From contig NC_133666.1 in the NCBI RefSeq assembly GCF_037893015.1, forward strand, positions 622,523,156 to 622,587,155: DNA of 64,000 bases. The letters run 5' to 3'. A program made the position numbers and the translations under genes. The notes under the pieces were generated by a model. It searched no databases. It was not told where the DNA came from and saw only the letters and a list, made by a program, of their open reading frames with translations. Positions 12,140 through 23,116 of the stretch are shown in pieces. Position 1 is the stretch's first letter, and each line of letters starts with the position of its first letter. This DNA is from Macrotis lagotis (lineage: Eukaryota; Chordata; Mammalia; Peramelemorphia; Peramelidae).

Positions 12140-14935
12140 CAGTAAAGTATTTTTTCTTTTAAAATTTATTCATTTAGTATTTTCCCCAATTACATGTAAA
12201 AATAATTTAAAGTATTCTTTTTTAAAAATTTTGAGTTTCAAATTCTTTCCCTTCCTTATTACCTTTCTCAATGACAAAGCATGCAATTTGATGTCAATTA
12301 TAAAAGTATAGTCATGAAAGACATTCCCCCAATGGTCATGCTGTGAAAGAAAACATAGACTTCCCTCTTACCTAACACCCTGAAAAAGAAAGCTCAAGAA
12401 AAAGAAAGTTTTAAAAAAAGTATGCTTCAATCAGAAGCAATATTCTGAAAACTATCAGCTCTTTCTTTGGCGATGAATAGCATTCTTCATCATAAATAAG
12501 TACTTCAAAGCTATCTTGGGTCATTGACTTGCTGAGAAAAGTGATCATTCCTAGCTGATCATGTTAAATATTGTTACTTTGTACATAGTACATTTCATAT
12601 TGCATCAGCTCATGTAAGTTTTTCCAAGTTTTTCTGGGCACATCCTGCATATCATTTCTTTTCTTAGTTTTGGCAAGGCAGCAGGGTTAAGTGAGTTGCC
12701 CAAAGTCACATAGTAGTTAGTATCAAATGTCTGAGGTCTGATTTGAACCAGGTCCTCCTGACTTCATGATTAGTGCTCTGTCCACTATGCCACCTAGCTT
12801 CCCCCCTGCAAATAATTTCTTAGAATAATATTCCATCATAATAACACATTCCGCAACCGATGGGCACCCCCTCAATTTCCACATCCTTGCCAACAAAGAG
12901 AGTTACTGCAAATATCTTTGCTCACATGTATTCTTTGGAATATAGATCTAGTAGTGGCCTTGCTATGTCAATAGGCATATTTAGTCTTATAACCCGTTGG
13001 GCATAGTTCCAAATTGCTCTCCAGAATGGAGAGCTTCAAAAACATTTTTCACAGTTACTATTGCTAACTGTAATTCCCTCCATCCTATTTCTGTCCTCCT
13101 TAAAAAGTGTCCTCCTTAATCTGCCTTTATCACCTTCCACTCTGGCTTTTTGTACTAGATTAGCTTTCTATATCATATTGAATATTTCATTCCCTCTTTT
13201 AACCAAGTTTGATGAGAGTAAAGTTCATTTAATCTCCCTCACTCTCCTATTCCCCCCTTTTCTGTAAAACCTTTCTTTTTCTTGCTTTTTTGTGAGATAG
13301 TTTAGCAATTCTATCTCTCTCCTTCAATTTCTCTCAGTACATTCCTCTTTTCCCCCCTTTAATTCAATTTTTTTAAATGTGATCCTTTCATATTCAACTC
13401 ACATCTGTGCTTTCTCTATATCATTATAATCTACCTGCCCTAATAATGAGAAAGTTCTCATAAATTTCCAGTAATGTCTTACCATATAGGAGTATGATTT
13501 TGACATCATTAAGACCCTAATGCTTTCTTTTTCCTACTTACCTTTTTATGCTCCTCTTAATTCTTTTATTTGAAGATCAATTTTTGGTATATCAATTTTG
13601 GCATTTTCATCATGAAAGTTTGAAAGTCCCTTATTTTGTTGAATGTCCATCTTTTCTTCTGAATGAATATGCTTAGTTTTCCCTATAATCTTTTAAGGTA
13701 GAAGCTACTAAATCTTGTATTTTCCCGGCTATCACTACATGAAACTTGAATTATTTCTTTCTGGCTGCTAGCAATATTTTCTTTTCCTTTTCCTAATTCT
13801 AATTTTCAAGAAATTGTTTTCTTCCTTAAGATTATGATTTGACATTTCAAGTTGGTTGTCTTTCCTTGCATAATCTTCTTTTTCTTTGATTTTTCTTATT
13901 TTTAAAATGTTTTTCTCAATTTTTCCAATTTGATTTTTAAAATCTTTTTTTGAATTCTTCTACAAATTCTTTTGGGGCAGTAACCTTTTGATGTTACTCA
14001 TTGGGATAGGAAAGATTTTTATTGCATCAATATACTCATCAGAAGATGAATTCTAGTCCTCTCTATTTCCATAGAAACTGTCTATGGTTGAATTCTTGCT
14101 CTTTTGCCTGCTCATTAAAAAAAATTGATAGCTTCTTCTTATAATCACCTCAAATACTGGGATGTGGGGGATGTTAACTCTGGCCTCAGGTCTTCTTACT
14201 GTTATTCTTTAAACTTTGTCTTGTGTTCAAGCTTTACATTCCTTTTCCCTTCCAAGTCATAGTTATGGTCTTTCTAGAATACTGTGCTAGAAATGCACTT
14301 GCCTCCTGGTCTCTGACCTGGAACTGAAAGCAAGAACTCAACTCTCTTGTAAGAGTTCACAACCAGTACCATCCCTAAACCACTGCTTCTATATTCAGCC
14401 CAGGACCTAATCTCTGCTGCATAGCTTGTCCTATTGTCCTTTATTAGTAGAGGTTCCCTCAGTCTTTCCTCACTCAAATGTCTGATTTCCTATGTAGTCT
14501 GGGAGGTGAAAATTCCTATGACTGAAGTTGGAATCATCTTCAAACACAGCTGTCCTCAGGATTCACTGTTTGATGTTTCAGTGGATTTGTGAGGTGTTTT
14601 CATTTCACTTAGGCCAATCCTCCATCCTTGGAATCTTTCTTCAGATCTTCAGGAGTCCCAGAAGAATCACTGTTCTGCCCCAATTACTGTTTATTTTTTC
14701 TGTTCTATGTTCAACTTGAGGCACTATTTTCTTTTGTTTCTGGAAGAAATCTGCAAAGCTTGGAATTGTCTGACCTATTCTGCTATCTCCCCAGAATCCT
14801 CCCCCTATCCATCTCTTATGCACTTACTTGCCCATGGTCAGATCCATTTATATTTCATTTTGGGTTGCTAGCTTTCCTTTGTAGGAGTGATAGGACCAGT
14901 TGTTTCCTGGTACAGCTTCCTTAACTTCCTGATCG
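12140..14935 (-). repeat. Old HAL1-type element, antisense, downstream of copy 1
   Basis: About 2.8 kb. The left part (12140-13060) is the L1/HAL1 3' region with words such as TTACATGTAAAAATAATTT, GCATCAGCTCATGTAAGTTT and GATGGGCACCCCCTCAATTT. The middle is the pyrimidine-rich 3' zone, and the right part is a decayed ORF1 and 5' UTR. More diverged than the elements at 6.1 and 15.5 kb. Homologous elements lie after copy 2 (30575 on) and copy 4 (47300 on). Confidence 0.62.
12659..12805 (-). repeat. CORE SINE, antisense, diverged
   Basis: GGCAAGGCAGCAGGGTTAAG, box-B complement GATTTGAACCAGG, and CTATGCCACCTAGCTTCCCC. Inserted in the old HAL1; more diverged than the other SINEs here. Confidence 0.8.
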
Positions 14936-15309
14936 AGCTTCCTCTCTTTCACAAATCGTAATTGACCCATCTTCCTTGATAAAACTTTCTGGTCTCAGGG
15001 CACAAAAGACTCCAACCATGTGTAACTGGTAACTCTCATGGTTGATGGATACCTGAGACCAGACCAGGAGAGTGCCCATATCCTGGTAAGTGATGACCAA
15101 ATACAAATGCAGAGGAGCCAAGCGCCACTTTAACCTTATTGGATATCCCTACTGTGTTAAGACAAATGTTTTAAAATATGTAATGTTGAGTATATTTTAG
15201 TGACTTCGATTTTATCACAGTATTTAACATGAAAGTGAGAGGGATAAATCAGCTAGTGGTAGAATCATGCATCTAAGAGTAAGGCAATAATATGCAATAA
15301 TAAGCAATC

Positions 15310-15415
15310 TAAGAGGCATCATGATCTAGTGACTGGGAGGCTAGCCTTGAGTTCAGAAAGTCTTCCCTTTGACACACACCAACTATGTGACTGTGGGCAA
15401 GTCATTTAATCTCTA
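15310..15415 (+). repeat. MIR-like SINE fragment
   Basis: GGCATCATGATCTAGTGACT, GAGTTCAGAAAGTC, TATGTGACTGTGGGCAAGTC: the MIR core order. Old and truncated. Confidence 0.6.
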
Positions 15416-15712
15416 GCAGGGATAGTTTTCATATCAGTTTTGCCCTGAGCAGATGAAATTGTATTACCAGACCAAAATAAAAGAAAGAGTTCTCACCTGA
15501 TAGTCTATCTTATTCTTTTTCTAAAAAAATTATTTATTTATTCTTTTGTACAAATAATGTCTTTTAATACATTACTAAAATATTCTTGTTTAAGAGTAAA
15601 CATAATACCTCCTACCCCCCAAAAGATATTGACCCACATGAGCAGTAAAGTAAAGGAGAGAGAAGAATATTAAAATAAAAATTAAAATTAAAAAAATAAT
15701 AATAGTAGTAGG

Positions 15713-15868
15713 TGCGCCCAGGTGGCGCAGTAGATGGAGCACTGCCCTGGAGACAGGGGCACCTGAGCCCAAATCCAGCCCCAGACACCCAACAATCACC
15801 CAGTTGTGTGACCCCAGGCAAGCCACCCCAACCTCATTGCCCCACAAAAACCAAAAAATAAAAAGACC
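15713..15868 (+). repeat. WSINE-like SINE, GC-shifted
   Basis: CCAGGTGGCGCAGTAGATGG, GAGCCCAAATCCAGCCCCAG, CCAGGCAAGCCACC, then CCCCACAAAAACC. Many T/C differences from the usual form. Confidence 0.85.
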
Positions 15869-15892
15869 CCAAATAAAATAAAATAGTAATAA

Positions 15893-16050
15893 TAGCTGGG
15901 TGGTGGACAGAGCACCAGCCCTGGAGCCAGGAACACCTAGGTTCAAATCTGGCCTCAGATACCCAACAATCACCCAGCTGTGTGGCCCCAGGCAAGCCAC
16001 CTAGCCTCATTTGCCCTGCAACCCCCTCCCAAAAATAATAATAATAAAAA
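15893..16050 (+). repeat. WSINE-like SINE, second in a row
   Basis: AGCTGGGTGGTGGACAGAGC, GGTTCAAATCTGGCCTCAG, CAGGCAAGCCACC, ending AATAATAATAATAAAAA. Follows the previous SINE after an A-rich stretch. Confidence 0.85.
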
Positions 16051-16237
16051 TGTGCTTTAATCTGTGTTCCAACACCTCCATCTCTGTCATGGGTGAATCA
16101 CATTCTTTATGGTAAGTCCATCACAAAAGCTACTTCCATATTTTTCTACCGTTGCCATTGCTGGTTGCAACTCCCTCCATCCGTACTTCTTCACTACTAT
16201 ACTATATATTCTCTCTCCTTTTACTCTGTCTCTGCTG

Positions 16238-16385
16238 TAGGGTAGCTGAGTGATGCAGCAGACAGATCCCCAGCCCTGGGGCCAAGAGGCCCCGAGTCCA
16301 CATACCACCCCTTAGGCCCAGCATCTAATCGGCCCTATGGTCCTGGAAAGGCCATCCAATCCCAGCCCCTTGCAAGAAGTAAAAA
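16238..16385 (+). repeat. CORE SINE, third in the cluster, diverged
   Basis: GGGTAGCTGAGTGATGCAGC, CCCCAGCCCTGGGGCC, then CCCCTTGCAAGAAGTAAAAAA. Recognisable but far from the usual form. Confidence 0.65.
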
Positions 16386-17229
16386 AGAAAGTGTGTTATA
16401 TCTGACCACTCTCCCCCCATGGTCCATCCTCTCCTCCTTTATTCACATCCCCACCCCTTCCCCCTGCTCCCCCCCTCCTTCTTACTCCAGATGTCTATAC
16501 CCCATTGTGAGTATATATGCTGTTTCCTCTCCTAGCCACCTCTGATGAGAGCAAAGATTTCCTCATTCCCACTTGCCTTCCCCACTTCCATATCATTGCA
16601 ATAGCTCATTTTAATATCTTAGTTTAATATCTTATTTAATATCTTAATATCCTATTTAATATCTTAATATTTAAGTATCTTAGCCTATTCCACCTCTCTT
16701 TTTTCTTTCTCCCATTACATTTCCCTTTTAGCCATTGACTTCATTTTTATACCACATTATATCTTCAAGTTCAGCTCTCTCCTGTGCTCCATCTATAAAA
16801 GTTCCTTCTACCCACTCTATTAAATGAGAAGGTTCATATGAGTATTATCAGGATTATTCTTCTATGCAGGAATACATGCAGTTCCTCATCATTAAGTCCC
16901 TCATATTTTCCCCTTCTCCTCCACTCTCTATGCTTCACCTGAGTCCTGTATTTGAAGATCAAACCTTCTGTTCAGCTCTGGCCATTCCAACAGGAACATT
17001 TGAAATTCCCCTGGCTCATTGAAAGTCCATCTTTTTCCCTGGAAGAGGACTTCAGTTTTTCTGGGTAGTTGATTCTTGGTTGCATTCTGAGCTCTTTTGC
17101 CTTCCAGAATATTATATTCCAAGCCCTATGAGCTTTTATTTTAGTTGTGGCTAAGTCTTGTGTGATCCTGACTGCAGCTCCATGATATTTGAATTGTGTC
17201 CTTCTGGCTGCTTATAATATTTTCTCTTT

Positions 17230-17378
17230 TTTAAAGATTTTTGCAAGGCAAATGGGGTTAAGTGGCTTGCCCAAGGCCACACAGCTAGGTAGCTATTAAG
17301 TGTCTGAGGTCGGATTTGAACTCAGGTATTCCTGACTCCAGGGCTGGTGCTCTATCCACTGCACCATCTAGCTGCCCC
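17230..17378 (-). repeat. WSINE-like CORE SINE inserted in HAL1 ORF1
   Basis: Antisense copy with TTTTGCAAGGCAAATGGGG and GCACCATCTAGCTGCCCC. Perfect 15-base target duplication TAATATTTTCTCTTT at 17215-17229 and 17379-17393. Confidence 0.92.
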
Positions 17379-19326
17379 TAATATTTTCTCTTTGACTTGG
17401 GATTTATGGAACTTGGCTATAATATGCCTGTGGGTTGTTTTTTTTTTTTTTTTTGGATCTCTTTCTCGGGGAGATCAGTGGATTCTCCCAATCTCTATTT
17501 TGCCCTCTGCTTCTAGGATATCAGGGCAATTTTCTGTAGTAATTCTTTGAAAATGATGTCAAGGTTCTTTTCCTGGTCATGACTTTCAGGTATTCCAATA
17601 ATTTTTAAATTATTTTTACCAAATCTGTTTTCCATATCAGTTGTTTTTTCAATGAGATGTTTCACATTTTCTTCTAATTTTTCATTCTTTTGGTTTTTAA
17701 GTATTGGGTCCTGATTTCTCATAAAATCAGCAACCTCCCTCAGTTCCATTCTACAACTGAAGGATTTGTTTTCCTCAGAGAGCTTTCTTATCTCTTTCCA
17801 TTTGGCCAATTCTGCTTTTTAAAACATTCTTCTCCTCAATAATTTTTTTTGAACTGTTTTATCCATTTGACCTATGTTGGTTTTTAGCATGTTATTTCTT
17901 CAGCATTTTTTGGATCTCCTTGACTAAGCTGCTGACTTCATTTTCATATTTTTCTTGGATCTCTGTCATTTCTTTCTCAATTTTTCTTCTATCTCCCTCA
18001 CTTGATTTTCAAAATCTTTTTTGAGCTCTGTCATAGCCTGAGCTCAATTTCCATTTTTCTTGGAGTCTTTAGATACAGGAGCTTGGATTTCCTCATCTTC
18101 TGATTATTTTGATCCTTCTTGGGATCATAGGCAAAGTATTTCTCAATGGTGTTCCTCTTTTTTCTCTGCTTACTCATTTCTCTAGCCTGTGCCTGATTTT
18201 GGGGTGCTTCCTGAGCTTTTGGGTATTATTGGGACAACCCCCCACAAGGATCTCCATGTGTGAGTCCCTGTTTTCCCTCCTGGTCTGTGCACCTCTCTGC
18301 CACAGGGCTGAGGTGGGGGGGGGCTGCAGTTCTGTGGGGTCCTAGACTGTGATCAGGATCTGAATGTGGTCAGAGCCTTAGAGTCCTATTCCAGGGACAG
18401 AGGACAGATCTAGGTAGTCTCTCTCCACTCCCCTCCCTAGGCTCAGCACTCATGCTCTGGGGGCTCCTCCTTACCGACCAGTTCCTGGATCTGGGCTGCC
18501 TCGCCCATTCAGCTGCTCACTGAGTGCCCTGAGGGCTGGGTTTCATGAGTTGGAATTCGCTCTGGCAGAGCCCCCCCCCATCCCCCAAGTTGTACTTACT
18601 TGGTGCTCCCTGGAGTATAGGTCAGTAAACTGCCCCCGCTGCTGTGAGCCTTGGCTCCCAGCACCCTGGGGCTGCCCCTGGGAGGTTGAAGTTCCTTCAC
18701 TCTGGCAGGCTACCCCTCCAACCCTGTGGAGCAGAGCCTTTCCGCTCTTTTCCAAGCTACCTTGGGTTAGGGAACCGCCTCACTGGATCCCTCTGTGGAG
18801 TCTGTCTCTCGAAAATTTAGTTAGAGTCCTTAGTTTATAAGTTTTGAGAGAGAGCACCTAAGAGTCGATCCTCTCCTGTTGCCATTTTGGCTTCGCTCCC
18901 TCCATCTTATTCTTTAATGAAATATTCTCTATGTTTAGAAGATGAAAAGAGGGCTATCATTGGATTAGTAATCAATTTAGTTAAAGTCATGAAGAATTTA
19001 TCAATAATCTAATATATGTCAGGCACCCTGCTAAAAACTGAGGATATAGAAAAAGAACTGATTGCCTAATGAATCATTTCTTGATCAGGCAGACATAAAA
19101 ATGTAGAGTAGCAGCCAAAGGACATAAACCCTGAAAGGAGTGTATGTAAGTTTGTGTATTGGGGTGGGAATTGTTGGGATTACATCAGACTGATGCCAGA
19201 GGTGTGGAGCAGGTTTCAGAAGGTGGAGTGGAAACTAATGAGATCTTGTATCTGTTGGTATCTCCCTTTCTGAGAGAAAGTGTGTGGTCTTGTCTTCCCT
19301 GAAGGAAAGGAGGAGGTCATGGGCAA

Positions 19327-19334
19327 TATATAAA
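19327..19334 (+). promoter_or_regulatory. TATA box of copy 2
   Basis: TATATAAA lies about 130 bases before a good splice donor at 19463 and is preserved at the same place in copy 4 (38604-38611). The block of similarity around it continues upstream to about 19020, so a promoter is the simplest reading. Transcription would start near 19355. Confidence 0.6.
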
Positions 19335-19354
19335 TGAGATAGAAATGGAGAAGA

Positions 19355-19462
19355 GATTGGACATCAGGACTGGAAGAGAGAAGATACTCAACTAAGAGTC
19401 CCTGCACAAGTCAGCCACCAAAGGTACTCAACATAATCCCTCAGCTCGTCTTAGGTTAAGAG
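19355..19462 (+). other. Copy 2 exon 1, 5' untranslated (predicted)
   Basis: The start is estimated about 28 bases after the TATA box. The end is a strong donor, AGAG|GTAAGT. The sequence is conserved with copy 4 up to the donor, which supports an exon. It holds no ATG, so translation would begin in the next exon at 23029. Transcript data would be needed to fix the start. Confidence 0.5.
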
Positions 19463-20810
19463 GTAAGTCTGTCTTCTATCCTTAGCTTCATTTATCCTCT
19501 ACCACTTCCATCCCCACCCCCTGAACCAACCTTAACTCATACTGATTCTTTCACTTTCTGGGTCCCTAGACCCTAGGGAAAGAAAGTCCCTTCCAATCTG
19601 GCATAATCTGGCAGAAATCAAACATAAATCATGGTTTGTACATTTCCTAAGCCAGAGTGATTGTTCTAGCCACCACAATTTTCATGTATCAGATCATAGG
19701 GTAGAGAAGGTAGAGATGGAGGAGACAACTTCAGCCTGACACAGACAGGAAAAGATAAAGGAGATAGAATGAATGTGGTAGGGAAGAGTAGATAGGATTT
19801 AGGGAAGAGGTGGACCAGAGGAACTGCCCTGAACCTTACAAAATTTCTGGGATAAATTAACCAGAAAAGAAAGAAAGCACAAGATAGAGTTCAAATGGAA
19901 TCTGCTTACATTGAGAGGCATTGTGCCCAAAGGTAAAAAGATTGGGTCATTGTGGCAGTGTGTAGAACATCATCATTGATTCTGGGTATTATATTCCAGG
20001 AAGGCCATAGTTAGCTTAAAAGTATGTAGAATAATGACTGGGTTAGTGAAGAACTGAGAGATTCAGGAACTGTAAATGTTCAGTCTTCCTAGCCCCATGC
20101 CAAACAAACACCTTGCAAATTCTTCTCTATGTGGCCTTATAAAAAATAGGGGGTAACAAATAGGAATCTCCTTAAGGGCAGGAACTGTATTTATAATCCC
20201 AGAATTTTGCAAAGTATCTGTGAAATAATAAGCACTAAATGCTTTTAAATGTAAATGAATGTGAAAACTATTTATTGAGATGAATTAATTTTTACCCTTC
20301 CATGAAGGAAAGAAATGAAAATATATGTTCAGTCCCAAGCCAAGAGGTTCAGAATTATGAGCACTGGGAAAAGATGCAGAAACAGATTTCAGTTTAGTCA
20401 ATGAAAGGAAGACATTTCTTCCCAATTAGAGCTATTTGAGGGTGATATAGGCTGCTCTGGAGATAAGTTCTCTTCCATGAAATATTCAGGCAAATTTTGG
20501 ATAGTTCCTTTTTAACAGTGTTGTAGAGGTGATTTTTTTGTTCCTTATAACCTCTTTCTCAAGTTCATCAAACTAATGATCTTAAGTGTGCTAGAAGGTT
20601 ATTTTTGAGTGGACTATTGGGTAAGGACAGTATCAGATCCTTTATATGGCATTGAATTGTCCTTCATAATCAGACATGTTTCTACCCTGATATTCTTTTA
20701 TTCTCTAGTCACTTTACCATGAAGTTAAACTGGCCTATTCTCTGTCCTTGTACCTTATAGCCTCTACTTTCACATTTCAGGGCCTTTTGACATTTTTATT
20801 TTTTATCTTA

Positions 20811-22149
20811 AAATTTTACTCATTTCTGTGGTACCATTTGACTAGTCACCATTTACTAGTTTTAAGGTCACTCATGCCCCCTGCACTGATGGACATGTTG
20901 AAAACAGCTATCTATAAGGTTGTTATTGTTATTGCTACAAATAATATTGATAAAATTGGCATATATGTAAATAAAGAATGACAACCAGTAGGTACATGAA
21001 TAGAACAGCTAAATAACAAACTTGCATATTCAAATATGTAGAAATCTACAAGTGTAGCAATAAACATATACAATTATATGCAAGACACACATCTCATGGG
21101 TAATCTTTAGTATTCTTATCTCAAGAAGTATGACCATTTTTAGGTACTCCTGTAAATTAAGTCTCCTGATTTGTCTGGTGGTCTATTTTCTTCTGAATGG
21201 TTAGTCCTTTTACCTCTATACTTGAGTTAGTAGATGACTGATCATCAGGATCATTATAGACTTGTTTGTCTATACTTTGACTAACAGCAGGGACAGGTTG
21301 ACTGTTAGTGTTGATAGATTGTGGGGTATATCTGTATCTTAGAAGTCTCTATAGTAGCAGTTCTTCCCTAGAAAGCATTGTCCTTGGGGTTCAATACTCT
21401 TGCTCTTTAGTAGTACATATAATCTTTATAAGGAACATCATATTCCACTCATTTCCCAAAATTTGGTCACACACTTGTTGTAACACTAGAGGATGATCCC
21501 TTTTGATCATTGTTCACTGAATGTTCATCATTTGTCTTCACTTCTTCACTGAAAGTTCAATTTCCTGTGGGAAATAGGAAGTTACGGTGAAGAATCTTGA
21601 TAGGTATTTCTCTATTTTCTGGGGCTATTCTATAAAACAGTAAACTGACCAGTCTCTCAACAACTTAATATGGGTTAGTCTTCCATGAGTCAGCTAACTT
21701 GTAAGTCCCCAGAATTCCAAGGTTTCTCAACAGAACTCTTTTTCATAATTGAATGTCTGAACAATATATATTTACATCATATTGTGTTTTCTTTCACAGA
21801 TTTTTTTTGAATTGCAGTCTTAGCTAATGGGGAGGTATTCTTTAGTTTTTCTCTCTCTAATGAAAGATATGTTAATAGTGAGTAGGTGCAACACCTCTTT
21901 CATCTGAGGTTATAAAACACAAGTCAGATGATACTTGTGCTTATCTTTCAAATGTGAGCAAGGATAGTGTAAACCTATGCTATTATTTCCAGTGGAAGTG
22001 TATACATCCTGAAATGATGGAGATTCCCTTGACCTTTCGTTTGGACTCAGAGTTTTCAACATGTCCATCAGTGCAGGGGGCATGAGTGACCTTAAAACTA
22101 ATCAGTGGTGACTAGGGAAATGGTACCACAGAAATGAGTCAAATTTTAA
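20811..22149 (-). mobile_element. Ty3/gypsy-type LTR-retroelement fossil in intron 1 of copy 2, bounded by inverted repeats
   Basis: On the minus strand 21590-21750 reads as the C-terminal tail of a gypsy-type integrase: GTYKLADSWKTNPY and IKILHRNF, the pattern that follows the integrase core in gypsy elements. It is a broken, partial copy; no LTR pair is seen. The ends are inverted copies of each other over about 110 bases (20811-20910 against 22045-22149; shared words GGTACC, GGTCACTCATGCCCCCTGCA). TTAA lies at both outer edges (20808-20811, 22146-22149). Copy 4 lacks the whole segment, so it arrived after the duplication or was lost there. The inverted ends are unusual for this class and may come from a rearrangement on insertion. 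Confidence 0.55.
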
Positions 22150-22307
22150 TGAAAACTAGAAAATAAAAGGAGGGAGAGAAAAAGGTTCATTAAGTATGGA
22201 GCAAGCATTCTACAGAGCATAATTGAAAGAACTGGTAGATCTGGGGTAGGACATTTAGGGTTAAGGATAAAGACAATAAGAAGTTAGTCAGAAGTAAGAG
22301 ATGAAGA

Positions 22308-22310
<3 letters not shown>

Positions 22311-22394
<84 letters not shown>
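22311..22394 (+). repeat. (GT)n simple repeat, 84 bases
   Basis: Forty-two perfect GT units in intron 1 of copy 2, about 630 bases before the signal-peptide exon. Copy 4 has only a short TTTTTGTATG-like stretch at the matching place. Confidence 0.97.
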
Positions 22395-22396
<2 letters not shown>

Positions 22397-23028
22397 TGAC
22401 AGATAGGGTTTCTGAATCACTAGATTGGAGAGAGAGAGAGGGTGGTACTATACTAATCACTGAAAAAATATCAATGACTAGAGAGAGATCTGCTGAGACA
22501 GACAGATGATTCATTTCTTTTCTTTAAGTCCAGTGTTATAGCAGGTGAGAGTTCCAGTCCTATGAGATTCGGGAGGGTTATCTCAGAGCAGGCAAGAGTA
22601 GGGAAAGTGTGACCTGGAGGAGTCCAGAGAAGAGGTCCAAATTTGAAATAAGAAAATCCTATGAAGCACTGGTGAAGGATCTGGAAAGAAGAATATGGCA
22701 ACAGGATTGATTCTGGGTCCAAGACTAATAGAATATTATTTAGATATTCTTTGGGGTGAAGTGTCATAGGCAGGCAGCCTCGAATGGGATTGATAGTGGT
22801 CATTGAAAATCTTTGTGCTGAAGATTTCCTATATCCTTTTCATAATGTTCTTATCAGTAATAGACTTTCTGGGTTCCCGGCAGAGATATTGATCACAATT
22901 AGTCATTGATTTCCTTTTTTCTTGTCACAATGTTCCTACTCACTCTGTCATAGTCATTTACCATTATATGACCAAATTCACATCAATCACTAATATTTCC
23001 TCCTTTCCTGTGTCCTCTCCCAGGTGTG

Positions 23029-23116
23029 ATGGAGATTTTCAACCTCTCAGGCTACTTTCTCTGTAATTTTGTGGTTGCCTTCATCCTCCTTGTCAAGAAT
23101 TTAACATTGGTCTCAG
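23029..23116 (+). CDS. Copy 2 signal-peptide exon
   Basis: The acceptor CCCAG ends at 23023 and the ATG follows five bases later. The exon encodes a short polar start (MEIFNLSG) and then a hydrophobic run (FVVAFILLV) typical of a signal peptide. It ends in phase 1 at a GTAGGA donor. Copy 4 has the matching exon with an extra in-frame ATG immediately before. Confidence 0.8.

Larger units (their letters stand above)
15515..18903 (-). repeat. HAL1-type half-L1, antisense, with four SINEs inside
   Basis: 5' end near 18903 (minus-strand GGAGCGAAGCCAAAATGGC). A 5' UTR is followed by ORF1 with KLSEENKSFSCRMELREV, NNLKIIGIPESHDQEKN and FDLQIQDSGEA, which are L1 ORF1 words, with breaks between them. 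The 3' region to about 15515 has no ORF2. It ends a few bases before the block shared by copies 2 and 4 (18905 on). Confidence 0.72.

Noticed and set aside
15590-16000. 136-codon minus-strand open frame
   Set aside because: It is the reverse of two SINEs and an A-rich stretch; the repeated words (GDCWV, RAV) come from the SINE sequence.
22190-22514. Open frames coding runs of Thr-His or Cys-Val
   Set aside because: They are translations of the GT simple repeat in several frames, not genes.
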